Shown: piece after piece, positions 41,208 through 49,217 of the stretch
Layout: every line of letters starts with the position of its first letter
Position numbering within the stretch: position 1 is the stretch's first letter
NCBI RefSeq assembly: GCF_947241705.1
Contig: NC_079270.1
Location: 186,001 to 250,000 of the forward strand
From: Saccharomyces mikatae IFO 1815
Taxonomy: Eukaryota; Ascomycota; Saccharomycetes; Saccharomycetales; Saccharomycetaceae
DNA: 64,000 nt
Direction: 5' to 3'
The notes under the pieces: model-generated
The model's database searches: none
What the model saw: only the letters and a program-made list of their open reading frames with translations
Told to the model about the DNA's origin: nothing
Translations under genes and position numbers: made by a program

Positions 41208-43340
41208 ATGAATCAATTTTTTGCTGACCATGATGCTCCTTTGAGCATGCTCTCTGTAAAAACAGAATATTTTCCCCAATTGACGGAGAAGGAACAAAAA
41301 TATGCACATTTCATGTCAAAAGCTTCCCATGCAGGTTCAAGGGTGGTAATGAGGCAAGTTTCTCACGAAAGTGAGCCAATTTTTGACCTCATCCTTGCTA
41401 TTCATGCGAACTTGAAGGGTCAATACCCAGAGGATGATACTGCTCAAAAGCAGCAAACAGAATTATATTTAGAGTTCGTTTCTCAATTTCTATCCAACTT
41501 AGGTAATTACAAATCATTTGGTGATTCGAAGTTCATTCCTCGTTGTGAAGCGAAATTCTTTAAACAACTCCTGGACCTGGCCAAGATTGACCCGTCTTCT
41601 TCACCACTTACCTTGTCTTCCGCTGACGTTAACCATAAATTTACATCTCATCATCTTTTTTCTACCATCAATGAATTGATCGATATTGGCATATATCGCG
41701 TGGAAGGAAAGGCAACTCTTTTAGGGTTTCCATCTCAAGGTTATACTTCAGCCTACTATCTGGGTCTACCAGTAACACCTGAGGATATGGCTCTCTTGAA
41801 AGAAGAATTGTTTGCTAGACTCGCTATCTTGCCAGAAAATACAAGAATCAACAAGGTTAGCAGCCAATACTTTCAAGTTTGGGTTGCCTCTGAGACTGTG
41901 AAAAACAGAATAACAAAAAGTTATCCAGATGGACAGATAACGTTATCCAATGATATCACCAAAGTTGAATTTATATTCGGCGACCACTCACGTGAAATGA
42001 GTTTAATAGCATTATATCTAAAGGAAGCTCAAATTTTTGCCGCTAACGATACTCAAAAAGCGATGATTCAAGAATACATTAACCATTTTGTCACGGGCTC
42101 CTCTCAGGCACACAAAGAAGCACAAAAGTTATGGGTCAAAGATATTTCTCCTGCCATTGAAACAAATATTGGGTTCATCGAGACATATAGAGAACCTTCT
42201 GGTATAATTGGAGAGTTTGAATCATTAGTTGCTATTCAAAACAAAGAACGTACTGCTAAATTTTCCAACTTGGTCAAGAACGCTGAAGAGTTTATTTCTT
42301 TACTGCCATGGTCTAAAGATTACGAGAAACCAAATTTCAACCCACCTGACTTTACCTCTCTTGAAGTATTAACGTTTACTGGGTCGGGGATACCAGCAGG
42401 TATCAATATCCCAAATTATGATGACGTTAGACTAAAAATTGGGTTCAAGAATGTTTCTCTCGGAAATATTTTAAGTGCAGCTGCCAAAAGCTCATCAAAG
42501 CATCCACCAAGTTTCATTGCACAAGAAGATCGTGTAGTTTTCGAAAAATATCAAAGCGATTCGTTTGAAGTTCAAGTAGGGATTCATGAATTATTAGGCC
42601 ACGGTTCAGGAAAGTTATTGACTCAGTTTGCTGATGGGTTCAATTTTGATAAAGACCACCCACCTTTAGGCTTAGATGGAACCCCGGTGAAGACTTACTA
42701 TAAAGTAGGTGAAACCTGGGGCTCAAAATTTGGTCAGTTAGCTGGTCCATTTGAAGAATGCCGTGCTGAAGTAATTGCAATGTTTTTGATTACCAATAAA
42801 AAAATTCTGGATATTTTTGGCTTCCATGACGAAGAATCTCAAAACAGTGTGATTTATGCTGGGTATCTACAAATGGCACGTGCAGGTCTATTAGCTCTAG
42901 AATATTGGAATCCAGAAACTGGTAAATGGGGACAACCACACATGCAAGCAAGATTTTCTATCATGAAAACTTTTATGAAACATTCTACGGATAAGAATTT
43001 CTTGAGGTTGGAAATCAATGACATGAAAAATGATTTTACTATCAAATTGGACCAATCTCTTATTGAAACTATTGGACATGAGTGTGTGAAAGATTACCTA
43101 CAACATTTACACGTCTACAAATGTTCAGGTGATGTGGAACAGGGAAGCAAGTACTTTATCGATAGATCAACGGTGACACCAGATTTGGCCTCTCTGAGAG
43201 ATATTGTCATATCCAAGAGATTGCCTAGAAGACAATTTATACAAGCGAACTCTTATATTGATGATGATAAGGTAACTCTGAAAGAATATGATGAAACTCC
43301 ACAAGGCATGCTCCAATCTTTCCTTGACAGAGAATTGTAA
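41208..43340 (+). CDS. YOL057W, dipeptidyl peptidase III
   Basis: A 710-residue cytosolic zinc peptidase of family M49. The hallmark HELLGH lies at 460-465 (two His ligands and the catalytic Glu) and EECRAE at 516-521 gives the third zinc ligand. Family knowledge: DPP III removes dipeptides from the N-termini of short peptides. There is no signal peptide. The ATG at 41208 matches the homologous start, and the length is one residue below the reference. Its 3' end is followed by a 363-base spacer to GPM3. Confidence 0.96.
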   Translation: MNQFFADHDAPLSMLSVKTEYFPQLTEKEQKYAHFMSKASHAGSRVVMRQVSHESEPIFDLILAIHANLKGQYPEDDTAQKQQTELYLEFVSQFLSNLGNYKSFGDSKFIPRCEAKFFKQLLDLAKIDPSSSPLTLSSADVNHKFTSHHLFSTINELIDIGIYRVEGKATLLGFPSQGYTSAYYLGLPVTPEDMALLKEELFARLAILPENTRINKVSSQYFQVWVASETVKNRITKSYPDGQITLSNDITKVEFIFGDHSREMSLIALYLKEAQIFAANDTQKAMIQEYINHFVTGSSQAHKEAQKLWVKDISPAIETNIGFIETYREPSGIIGEFESLVAIQNKERTAKFSNLVKNAEEFISLLPWSKDYEKPNFNPPDFTSLEVLTFTGSGIPAGINIPNYDDVRLKIGFKNVSLGNILSAAAKSSSKHPPSFIAQEDRVVFEKYQSDSFEVQVGIHELLGHGSGKLLTQFADGFNFDKDHPPLGLDGTPVKTYYKVGETWGSKFGQLAGPFEECRAEVIAMFLITNKKILDIFGFHDEESQNSVIYAGYLQMARAGLLALEYWNPETGKWGQPHMQARFSIMKTFMKHSTDKNFLRLEINDMKNDFTIKLDQSLIETIGHECVKDYLQHLHVYKCSGDVEQGSKYFIDRSTVTPDLASLRDIVISKRLPRRQFIQANSYIDDDKVTLKEYDETPQGMLQSFLDREL

Positions 43341-43703
43341 AGTTTTTGTCAGCTGTCTCCCGATTAGTAACTTTTCCATCTTGTTTTTATTCAAGGTGCT
43401 ATTCAATTATTTAAACAGTAGGATACTATGTAAGTGCGAAGAAACAAGCTGGCATTTATTGTCAACTGACTTTGCTATGTTTACTTTTGTTTAGCTTTTG
43501 TTTAGCTTTTATTTGTCTGTTTTTTAACTTTTTTTTTCAGATTTCTTTTATGATGACAATGCGAAATTTCATTGAAAAGTTAGAAAGAACAATAGAGTTT
43601 TTATCTTGTACATGCATGGTTAAAAAAGTGGGCAAACAAAAGTTACTCAGAAACATTGGTTTTAGAGATTTGAAAAAAAAAAACCATAAGATAACAAGCA
43701 GTT
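43341..43703. other. Spacer between YOL057W and GPM3
   Basis: 363 bases with T-rich tracts (about 43480-43545) and a short A-run just before GPM3. Short open frames here (43472-43717 and 43288-43494) overlap real genes in other frames and have no coding character. It holds the GPM3 promoter; I recognise no definite factor site. Confidence 0.6.
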
Positions 43704-44615
43704 ATGACTATCGCTGACACTTTCAAGCTGTTTATTTTGAGACACGGTCAAAGTGAATTGAACTCAGAGAATATATTCTGTGGATGGATAGATGCTAAAT
43801 TGACTGAGAAAGGCAAGTCTCAAGCTCGCCACTCCGCAAAATTGATTAGGCAGTTTTGCAACTCTAACAATATCTCTTTACCTCAGATCGGCTATACCTC
43901 AAGATTGGTCCGGACTCAGCAAACTATGAACGTTATTCTTGAAGAATTAGAATTAAAATCAGAAAACCACGTAATTACGACAAATACGGACATTAATGAA
44001 GAATTGTGCAACATAGAATCTGGAAAAAGTATACCTGTGTTGCAAACTTGGAGACTAAATGAGCGTCATTACGGTTCATGGCAAGGACAAAGAAAACCGG
44101 ACGTCCTGAAAGAATACGGCAAGGAAAAATACATGTACATTAGAAGAGATTACAACGGGAAGCCGCCTAAAGTAAACCTAAATTTGGAAATGGTTCAAGA
44201 GGAAAATGATCAAGGCTCCTCTACAGGTTATGATTTTAAAGAACCTAATAGACACTTGAAATACGGCTCAGAAGAAGAAGCTAATGAGCGTTTACCAGAG
44301 AGTGAGTCTCTTTGTGAAGTAGTCATCAGATTAAAACCATTCCTAAATGATATTGTTTTATCTACTGCCAAAAAGAGTAATCAAGAATCGTGTATCATAG
44401 TCGGGCATGGTAGCTCTGTTAGATCACTGTTAAAAATACTAGAAGGAATCTCGGACGAAGATATTAAAGATATCGATATCCCTAACGGCATTCCGTTAGT
44501 TATAGAATTGGACAGGGACAATTACTCTTTTGTGAGGAAGTTTTACTTGGATCCAGAATCAGCTAAAGTCAATGCACAAATGGTTCGTGATGAAGGATTT
44601 GAAAAAATTACATGA
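43704..44615 (+). CDS. GPM3: GPM3, phosphoglycerate mutase homologue
   Basis: A 303-residue member of the dPGM histidine phosphatase family. RHGQSELN from residue 13 carries the phospho-acceptor His14, ERHYGSWQGQ carries the acid, and GHGSSVRSL near residue 235 carries the second His. An insert (about 155-190) separates it from Gpm1. Family knowledge: Gpm3 is a diverged duplicate of Gpm2 and does not replace Gpm1 in glycolysis; its true role is unclear. It converges with THI20. All catalytic residues I can check are present. Confidence 0.94.
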   Translation: MTIADTFKLFILRHGQSELNSENIFCGWIDAKLTEKGKSQARHSAKLIRQFCNSNNISLPQIGYTSRLVRTQQTMNVILEELELKSENHVITTNTDINEELCNIESGKSIPVLQTWRLNERHYGSWQGQRKPDVLKEYGKEKYMYIRRDYNGKPPKVNLNLEMVQEENDQGSSTGYDFKEPNRHLKYGSEEEANERLPESESLCEVVIRLKPFLNDIVLSTAKKSNQESCIIVGHGSSVRSLLKILEGISDEDIKDIDIPNGIPLVIELDRDNYSFVRKFYLDPESAKVNAQMVRDEGFEKIT

Positions 44616-44770
44616 GCGGCATTTTCGACCTACTGTGCTATTGTAATTTTGTATGGTTTCCTTTTTTATTTTTAGAGTAATGAGTAATGAAAAGCAGCTA
44701 AAGGAATGTATTTAAATTTCTGAAAAAATGTTTTATAAATTGTATAACTTAGAAAGTATTTTTTTGTTGA

Positions 44771-44781
44771 TTTTACGTTTT
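44771..44781 (+). other. Exact ARS consensus match (possible replication origin)
   Basis: TTTTACGTTTT fits WTTTAYRTTTW at all 11 positions. It lies in the A/T-rich 228-base space between the converging ends of GPM3 and THI20, the kind of place where yeast origins often sit. A lone match is common by chance in such DNA, so this is a candidate only. Confidence 0.25.
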
Positions 44782-44843
44782 TTGTTTAATTATAATTCAT
44801 TATATGTAGGTGTACCTTTTATCTATTGTATACGTTATCTTGT

Positions 44844-46499
44844 CTATTGGTATTCAAGGGCAGCGGTCCAGAAATTCGTTTCCAATTCACAAACTTCAGC
44901 GTAGATTGTCACTAAAGTGTCAAGTTGTTCTAAAGGATATGTCTCTAAAATATGATTCAAAAGCTTTTCACCTTCTACCATGGCTTCACGATACCACGAA
45001 GAGGCATAGGTTTCACACCATTCATGGTAAACGGAGCCCGTGGCTACAGTGACTTTACCCTTCATCCTAGTCAAAGCTTCACCATAACCCATTAAACAAG
45101 GCGTAAGGGCCGCGACCAATTCTTGCCAGTTACCTCTCCTGGAAACGTCGTTAAAGTAACGAGAGTAAGCTTTTAATGCGGGACCTCTCTGGATCTTTTG
45201 GAAGTAATCAGGATTATCAACTCCAAATTCTTCTTTTAGTCTCTTTTCATGTTGGCCCATTTCATTACGAACAGCTCCGACAATGACCAACTCCTTTTCC
45301 ATATCTCCTAAGCATGGAGCTTTACTACCTGCAATGCAGTGAACTCTAGCATAATCCACCAAGTATGCATAATCTTGTTCAATAAAGAACTGGAACTTCT
45401 TACGATCTAATGTACCATCAGCAACCTTTTTAACGAATTCGTGGTTCACGTAGGAGTCCCAGTGTGGCTTGACTTTAGGATGGTTAATCAGATATTCGTA
45501 GAAATTGCCACCTGGAACGTTGTCAGCAGCACTTTTGAGTGGTTTTTTAGGTACGACATCCGTTGCAGTGAAACATTCATCGTTGAGCATTTTTTCTAAT
45601 GGGATTTCTACAGCATAGACATGATTAATTGGCCCATTGTTCTTGACAGTTTCTTTGGTAACATCACAGCCAATGGCCACGGCATTTTGGACGTATTCAA
45701 TACCACCATAAACAGACTGGGGGAGAGAATAGCCACGAGCCAAGTTAGATGCAATGGAAGAAGCTAGAGTGCACCCAGTACCATGGGTATGCGTAGTGTT
45801 AACAAAATTGCCTTTGAAAACGATGAACTTCTGTTCATTATCCAAGTAAAGAACGTCAGTAATATACTTTTCATTTTCGTCATTCCATGGAATATGGCCA
45901 CCTTTCACTAAGATATTGGAACACTTGGTGATTTTAGCAAGGTCTTTAGCGACTTCAAAAATATCTTGTAATTTTCTAACTTTCCTTTCCTCACCCAACA
46001 ACTTGAAACACTCTGGAATGTTGGGAGTCAAAATATCAGCAAAAGGAGCGATTTTCTCAGTAATTAAACTAACTATATCTTTTCCGGCCAAAGAAGAACC
46101 AGAAGTAGCGACAAGAACTGGGTCAACCACTAATTTTGGTCTATTTTCACCTAGCTGTAACAGCTTTTCGTGCAAGACCTCAATAGCAGCAGCCGTAAGC
46201 ATACCTGTCTTGATGACGTCACATCTCATATCCTGTAGGTTAGCTTCCAAAGTTTGAGAAACCACTTCTTTTGGAGTGTTATTAATGCTGTATACCTTAA
46301 CTGGAGTTTGAGCATTCAATGCGGTGATACATGTCATGGCGTAACATCTGTGCGCAGTGATAGTTTTCACATCAGCTTCGATACCAGCACCACCACTTGG
46401 GTCTGTTCCAGCAATCGATAAAACTGTTGGCAATTTTTCATTGCTGGCTAAAGTAAGGTAGGGTGGAGGTGTGTTGATGCTAACTGTAGAATAGGTCAT
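44844..46499 (-). CDS. THI20: THI20, HMP/HMP-P kinase fused to thiaminase II
   Basis: A 551-residue bifunctional protein. Residues about 25-300 are a ThiD-type hydroxymethylpyrimidine kinase: GTDPSGGAGIEADVKT, TGMLTAAAIEVLHE, and the anion hole THGTGCTLASSIAS. Residues about 330-551 are a TenA domain (FIEQDYAYLVDYARV, and a C near 467-470 in ALTPCLMGYGEA). Family knowledge: Thi20 phosphorylates HMP and HMP-P for thiamine synthesis, and its C-terminal thiaminase II activity salvages damaged thiamine. The fused form is typical of Saccharomycetes. The ATG at 46497-46499 is the homologous start. Confidence 0.97.
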   Translation of the reverse strand: MTYSTVSINTPPPYLTLASNEKLPTVLSIAGTDPSGGAGIEADVKTITAHRCYAMTCITALNAQTPVKVYSINNTPKEVVSQTLEANLQDMRCDVIKTGMLTAAAIEVLHEKLLQLGENRPKLVVDPVLVATSGSSLAGKDIVSLITEKIAPFADILTPNIPECFKLLGEERKVRKLQDIFEVAKDLAKITKCSNILVKGGHIPWNDENEKYITDVLYLDNEQKFIVFKGNFVNTTHTHGTGCTLASSIASNLARGYSLPQSVYGGIEYVQNAVAIGCDVTKETVKNNGPINHVYAVEIPLEKMLNDECFTATDVVPKKPLKSAADNVPGGNFYEYLINHPKVKPHWDSYVNHEFVKKVADGTLDRKKFQFFIEQDYAYLVDYARVHCIAGSKAPCLGDMEKELVIVGAVRNEMGQHEKRLKEEFGVDNPDYFQKIQRGPALKAYSRYFNDVSRRGNWQELVAALTPCLMGYGEALTRMKGKVTVATGSVYHEWCETYASSWYREAMVEGEKLLNHILETYPLEQLDTLVTIYAEVCELETNFWTAALEYQ

Positions 46500-46995
46500 A
46501 ATGAAACGCGGTATTACGTTCTTATATATCTATTTATTACTATGTGTAGCACCATAAGAGAAAGACACCAACAACAAACAATGCATCTCTTGTCTGTCTT
46601 TGTATGCTTTATCTGGTGGTTTAAATAATAGCATTTTTCTGGTCACTTGGCACAGCTCTAAAGGTTTCCTTTCCTTTACCGGACATCATTAAGCTACTAG
46701 AAAATAGAAGCTATACATATACATTTCGCTAAAGAATATAGAGTGCCTGCACAGGGAAAGGCTAAACGACATAGTTTTGCTTTGCTAATATATGCAAGTA
46801 AAAGTAGTACATCTGGCCCCACTTATAAGTGAAATCTCAGCACTGTAGGAGGCAAGCATAAATAATAGACGTATAAGAGGTGACGCAGAGAATGCCACTT
46901 GAGATTTTTTACATGCTAGTAATAAACATAAAAAAAACAAAACAATGTCTTTACATTGAGTGAGAAATGTGAAATAAAAAAATTTCAAAAACAAT
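46500..46995. other. THI20 upstream region
   Basis: About 500 bases between the THI20 start and the 3' end of tRNA-Gly. It contains A/T-rich DNA, including an A-run near 46930-46945. No convincing gene or repeat was seen; an 83-codon reverse frame at 46785-47036 overlaps the tRNA and is spurious. Thiamine control elements (Pdc2/Thi2) are expected here but I cannot place them from sequence alone. Confidence 0.55.
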
Positions 46996-47066
46996 TGCGC
47001 AAGCCCGGAATCGAACCGGGGGCCCAACGATGGCAACGTTGGATTTTACCACTAAACCACTTGCGC
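46996..47066 (-). tRNA. tRNA-Gly (anticodon GCC)
   Basis: A 71-nt tRNA reading GCGCAAG at its 5' end (47066) and pairing with CTTGCGC before the discriminator A at 46996. The D-arm box A (TGGTTTAGTGG), an anticodon loop TTGCCAT with GCC, and the T-arm GGTTCGATTCC are clear. No intron. A T5 run follows the 3' end at 46986-46990 (minus strand) as the Pol III stop. It equals the reference tG(GCC)O1 in position. Ty elements target the upstream side of such genes, which explains the LTRs starting 17 bases away. Confidence 0.98.
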
Positions 47067-47082
47067 TTAGTTTGTTGAAATT

Positions 47083-47764
47083 GGTGGTATTTTAAGATGA
47101 GATACCTCAGTATGATAATACATCATTCTAAACGTTCATAAAACACATATAGAACAGCCTCACAACTAACAGTTTGAGCAACATAAGGTAAAACTCTGCC
47201 TTCCTGAGCTGAACTAATCAAATGTATAAGTACCTGAACAATTGGTTTAGATCTGAGATTCCACGCTTCCACTATTTAGTATAAACCTGTTGTAATATAA
47301 ATCAACTATCATCTACTAACTAGTAGTCATATTACTAGTATATTATCATATACGGTGTTAGAAGATGACGCAAATGATGAGATATAGTCATCTAAACTAG
47401 TGGAAGCTGAAACGCAAGGATTGATAATGTAATAGGATCAATGAATAAGAACATATAAAACGATGATAATAATGTTTATAGAATTGTGTAGAATTGCAGA
47501 TTCCCTTTTATGGATTCCTAAATCCCTGAGGAGAACTTCTAGTATATCTACATACTTAATATTATTGCCTTATAAAAAATGGAATCCCAAAAATTACATC
47601 AAACTCCACTATTATCTCAAAACCATATCTTATATAATATATAGGATAAGTAACATCCCGTGAATCAAGTTGATAATTCGTCTTGACAACAAGTTACTTC
47701 CCTAAGATAGTATATATTAGGATTGTCAAGGCACCCTGGTATTACTCGAGCCCGTAATACAACA
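47083..47764 (+). mobile_element. Ty3 sigma solo LTR (fossil), interrupted by a delta LTR
   Basis: Two blocks, 47083-47287 and 47625-47764, match the Ty3 LTR (sigma) in order: a start near TGAGATA...CAGTATGA, AACGTTCATAAAACACATAT in the middle, and the end GGTATTACTCGAGCCCGTAA then TACAACA. Without the inserted delta the length is about 345 bases, close to the usual 340. It begins 17 bases upstream of the mature 5' end of tRNA-Gly, which is the known Ty3 integration position. It is divergent from the modern sigma sequence and has no visible target duplication, so it is old. No Ty3 internal sequence is present. Confidence 0.88.
47288..47619 (+). mobile_element. Ty1/Ty2-type delta solo LTR with 5-bp target duplication
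   Basis: A complete 332-bp delta from TGTTGTAATATAAATC to ATTATCTCA. It is flanked by AAACC on both sides (47283-47287 and 47620-47624), a perfect 5-bp target-site duplication, so it inserted here as one event and then lost its body by LTR-LTR recombination. It lies inside the sigma LTR. It differs from the delta at 51353-51684 at only two positions that I can see, so it is young compared with the sigma. Confidence 0.95.
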
Positions 47765-47778
47765 CCACTTCGAGTAGT

Positions 47779-47871
47779 ACATTGTGTTATACGTTATTAC
47801 GAAGATATTTATCCTGAACGTTTACTTGAAGCGTTTATCAAACGCGCAAGAAACAACCTTACTACAAGACG
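47779..47871 (+). repeat. Second sigma-like scrap (degenerate Ty3 LTR)
   Basis: This stretch keeps the order TATCCTGAACGTT ... GAAACAACCTTA ... ACAAGACG, which parallels the first third of the Ty3 sigma LTR. It follows directly after the end of the first sigma and is cut by the reversed delta at 47872. The match is patchy, so the assignment is tentative; it would be an older Ty3 insertion at the same tRNA. Confidence 0.4.
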
Positions 47872-48194
47872 TGAGGTGATGGTAGATTTTGAGCCAATTG
47901 TTGGAGTTCCATTGCTGATAAGGAAAATATAGTTTGTATACTAGAACTTCTCCTCGAGGGTATAGGAATCCAATAAACGGAACTCGTAATTCTACATAGT
48001 TCTGTATATGCTTTTATTGTCACTTTATATGTTGTCAGTTATTATCCTATTACATTATCAATCCTTGCGTTTTAGCTTCCACTAAAATCGATGAATGTTT
48101 CTTGACCTTTATGTCATCTTCTAAGACCGTATATGATAATATACTAGTAGTAAGACTAGTTGCTGATGGACGATGGTTGAATTTTATTCTAACA
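47872..48194 (-). mobile_element. Old delta LTR in reverse orientation (fossil)
   Basis: On the minus strand it starts TGTTAGAATAAAATTCAACC and keeps ATATTATCATATACGG, AACGCAAGGATTGATAATGT and GGAGAAGTTCTAGTATA, ending near 47872 with the usual CTCA-type end. About 323 bases long, near full length. It is clearly more diverged than the delta at 47288, and I see no target duplication, so it is an old insertion with no internal part left. Confidence 0.85.
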
Positions 48195-48201
48195 CTAAGA
48201 T

Positions 48202-48357
48202 GCAAGGATTGGTAATGTAATAGGATCAATGAATAACAACATATAAAACGATGATAATAACATTTGCATCAAAATCCACACTTATCTCAATACAGATAAT
48301 ATTGCCTTTATAAACAATGAAACTTGAACAATAGGCTCAAAACTCACCTATTTCTCT
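48202..48357 (+). repeat. Partial forward delta LTR (fossil)
   Basis: The sequence GCAAGGATTGGTAATGTAAT to AACGATGATAATAACATTT, then AATATTGCCTTTATAAACAA and a tail ending CACCTATTTCTC, follows the second half of a delta LTR in order. It ends where a Ty internal region would normally begin, but an unrelated segment with the secreted-protein ORF follows instead. It is broken, with several differences, and old. Confidence 0.8.
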
Positions 48358-48803
48358 AAAACTGAGCTTTTGGCATTTGAAATCAGGTCTGCACATTCTC
48401 CATAATCATCAAGAACGCCATCCAACGCGTATTCGGTGAGTACCGCGTCAGCATACCCAGTGTAAGTGTCATTATGAAGCATTTTCAACGCTTCAATTAT
48501 GCCGTAGTATGGAAAAAGCACAAAGAGCCTACTGATCTCATCACCGTCAATCGACCGCATAGCATCAGCATGGGTAGATAGCGCGATATGAATTGTACTG
48601 TTCTCTTCCATGCCGAAGAAATAATTACTTGGTAGGGCGTAAGCAGACACACAACTGTCAACTGATGTAGTTCCACTGACCCGCACGTAGATCCAGTTTA
48701 TGTCTGTGTGTGCATGCCTGTCTATAGAAACAATCGAAGCATGAACAGCGTGTGAATAGAAAAAGCAGGAACTGAAAATAGTAATTAATAATTTATAAAA
48801 CAT
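48348..48803 (-). CDS. Unrecognised small secreted protein, LTR-flanked orphan
   Basis: I do not recognise this protein. From the internal ATG at 48801-48803 it is 151 residues and begins MFYKLLITIFSSCFFYSHAV, a good signal peptide with likely cleavage after VHA. An earlier in-frame ATG at 48867-48869 would add 22 basic residues in front, which would hide the signal. The predicted mature part has about 128 residues, two Cys, and two N-glycosylation sequons (NST, NDT). It is acidic overall. It sits alone between a partial delta LTR, whose end it abuts, and a Ty2-like remnant. LTR-flanked genes for small secreted proteins in Saccharomyces include the killer gene KHR1; that parallel is context only, and no toxin family was recognised. 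It may or may not be expressed. Confidence 0.5.
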   Translation of the reverse strand: MFYKLLITIFSSCFFYSHAVHASIVSIDRHAHTDINWIYVRVSGTTSVDSCVSAYALPSNYFFGMEENSTIHIALSTHADAMRSIDGDEISRLFVLFPYYGIIEALKMLHNDTYTGYADAVLTEYALDGVLDDYGECADLISNAKSSVLEK

Positions 48804-48869
48804 TTGAGGGTGGTATTTATCTTTTTGAATTTTTCTGCCTATGCGTAAATCTCGTCTCGATTTGAGCAC

Positions 48870-49217
48870 TTCGTAAATGTCTGTAGTGTCTGTAGCGGAA
48901 TAAGACTGCCTGGAGCTATTCGTGTAGCCTAATATGTCTGGCTAGGCACTGTTTGTTGGCACAGTGCATTATCAGTATCACCCTCTTCTTCACGCACTAT
49001 ATCACAGTTGTACACCCCGGCCGGGTCACCCACACCACCTCCGACGCTCAACCGTAGGATAGTAGTCCTGGGCATCACCAAGTTAATTCACGATATCATT
49101 GTCAATGATACTCATCATTAAATTGGTTGCGTTGCGATAACTCAACAATCTGTTGTTACAACTTTAATCTAAAACCTCATGACCTTATTGCTACTACTTT
49201 CTTATCATAATTGCTGC
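48870..49217. other. Unassigned segment upstream of the orphan ORF
   Basis: About 350 bases between the orphan ORF and the Ty2-like remnant. Part of it (about 48990-49080) is richer in G+C than the surrounding LTR DNA. I recognise neither LTR nor host sequence here. If the orphan is a gene, this is its promoter; otherwise it belongs to the same captured segment. Confidence 0.5.

Noticed and set aside
47463-47663. 66-codon frame, repeated at 51528-51728
   Set aside because: Both lie inside delta LTRs and are known family sequence.
47723-47932. 69-codon frame between LTRs
   Set aside because: Spans the end of sigma, a sigma-like scrap and a reversed delta; composed of LTR DNA.
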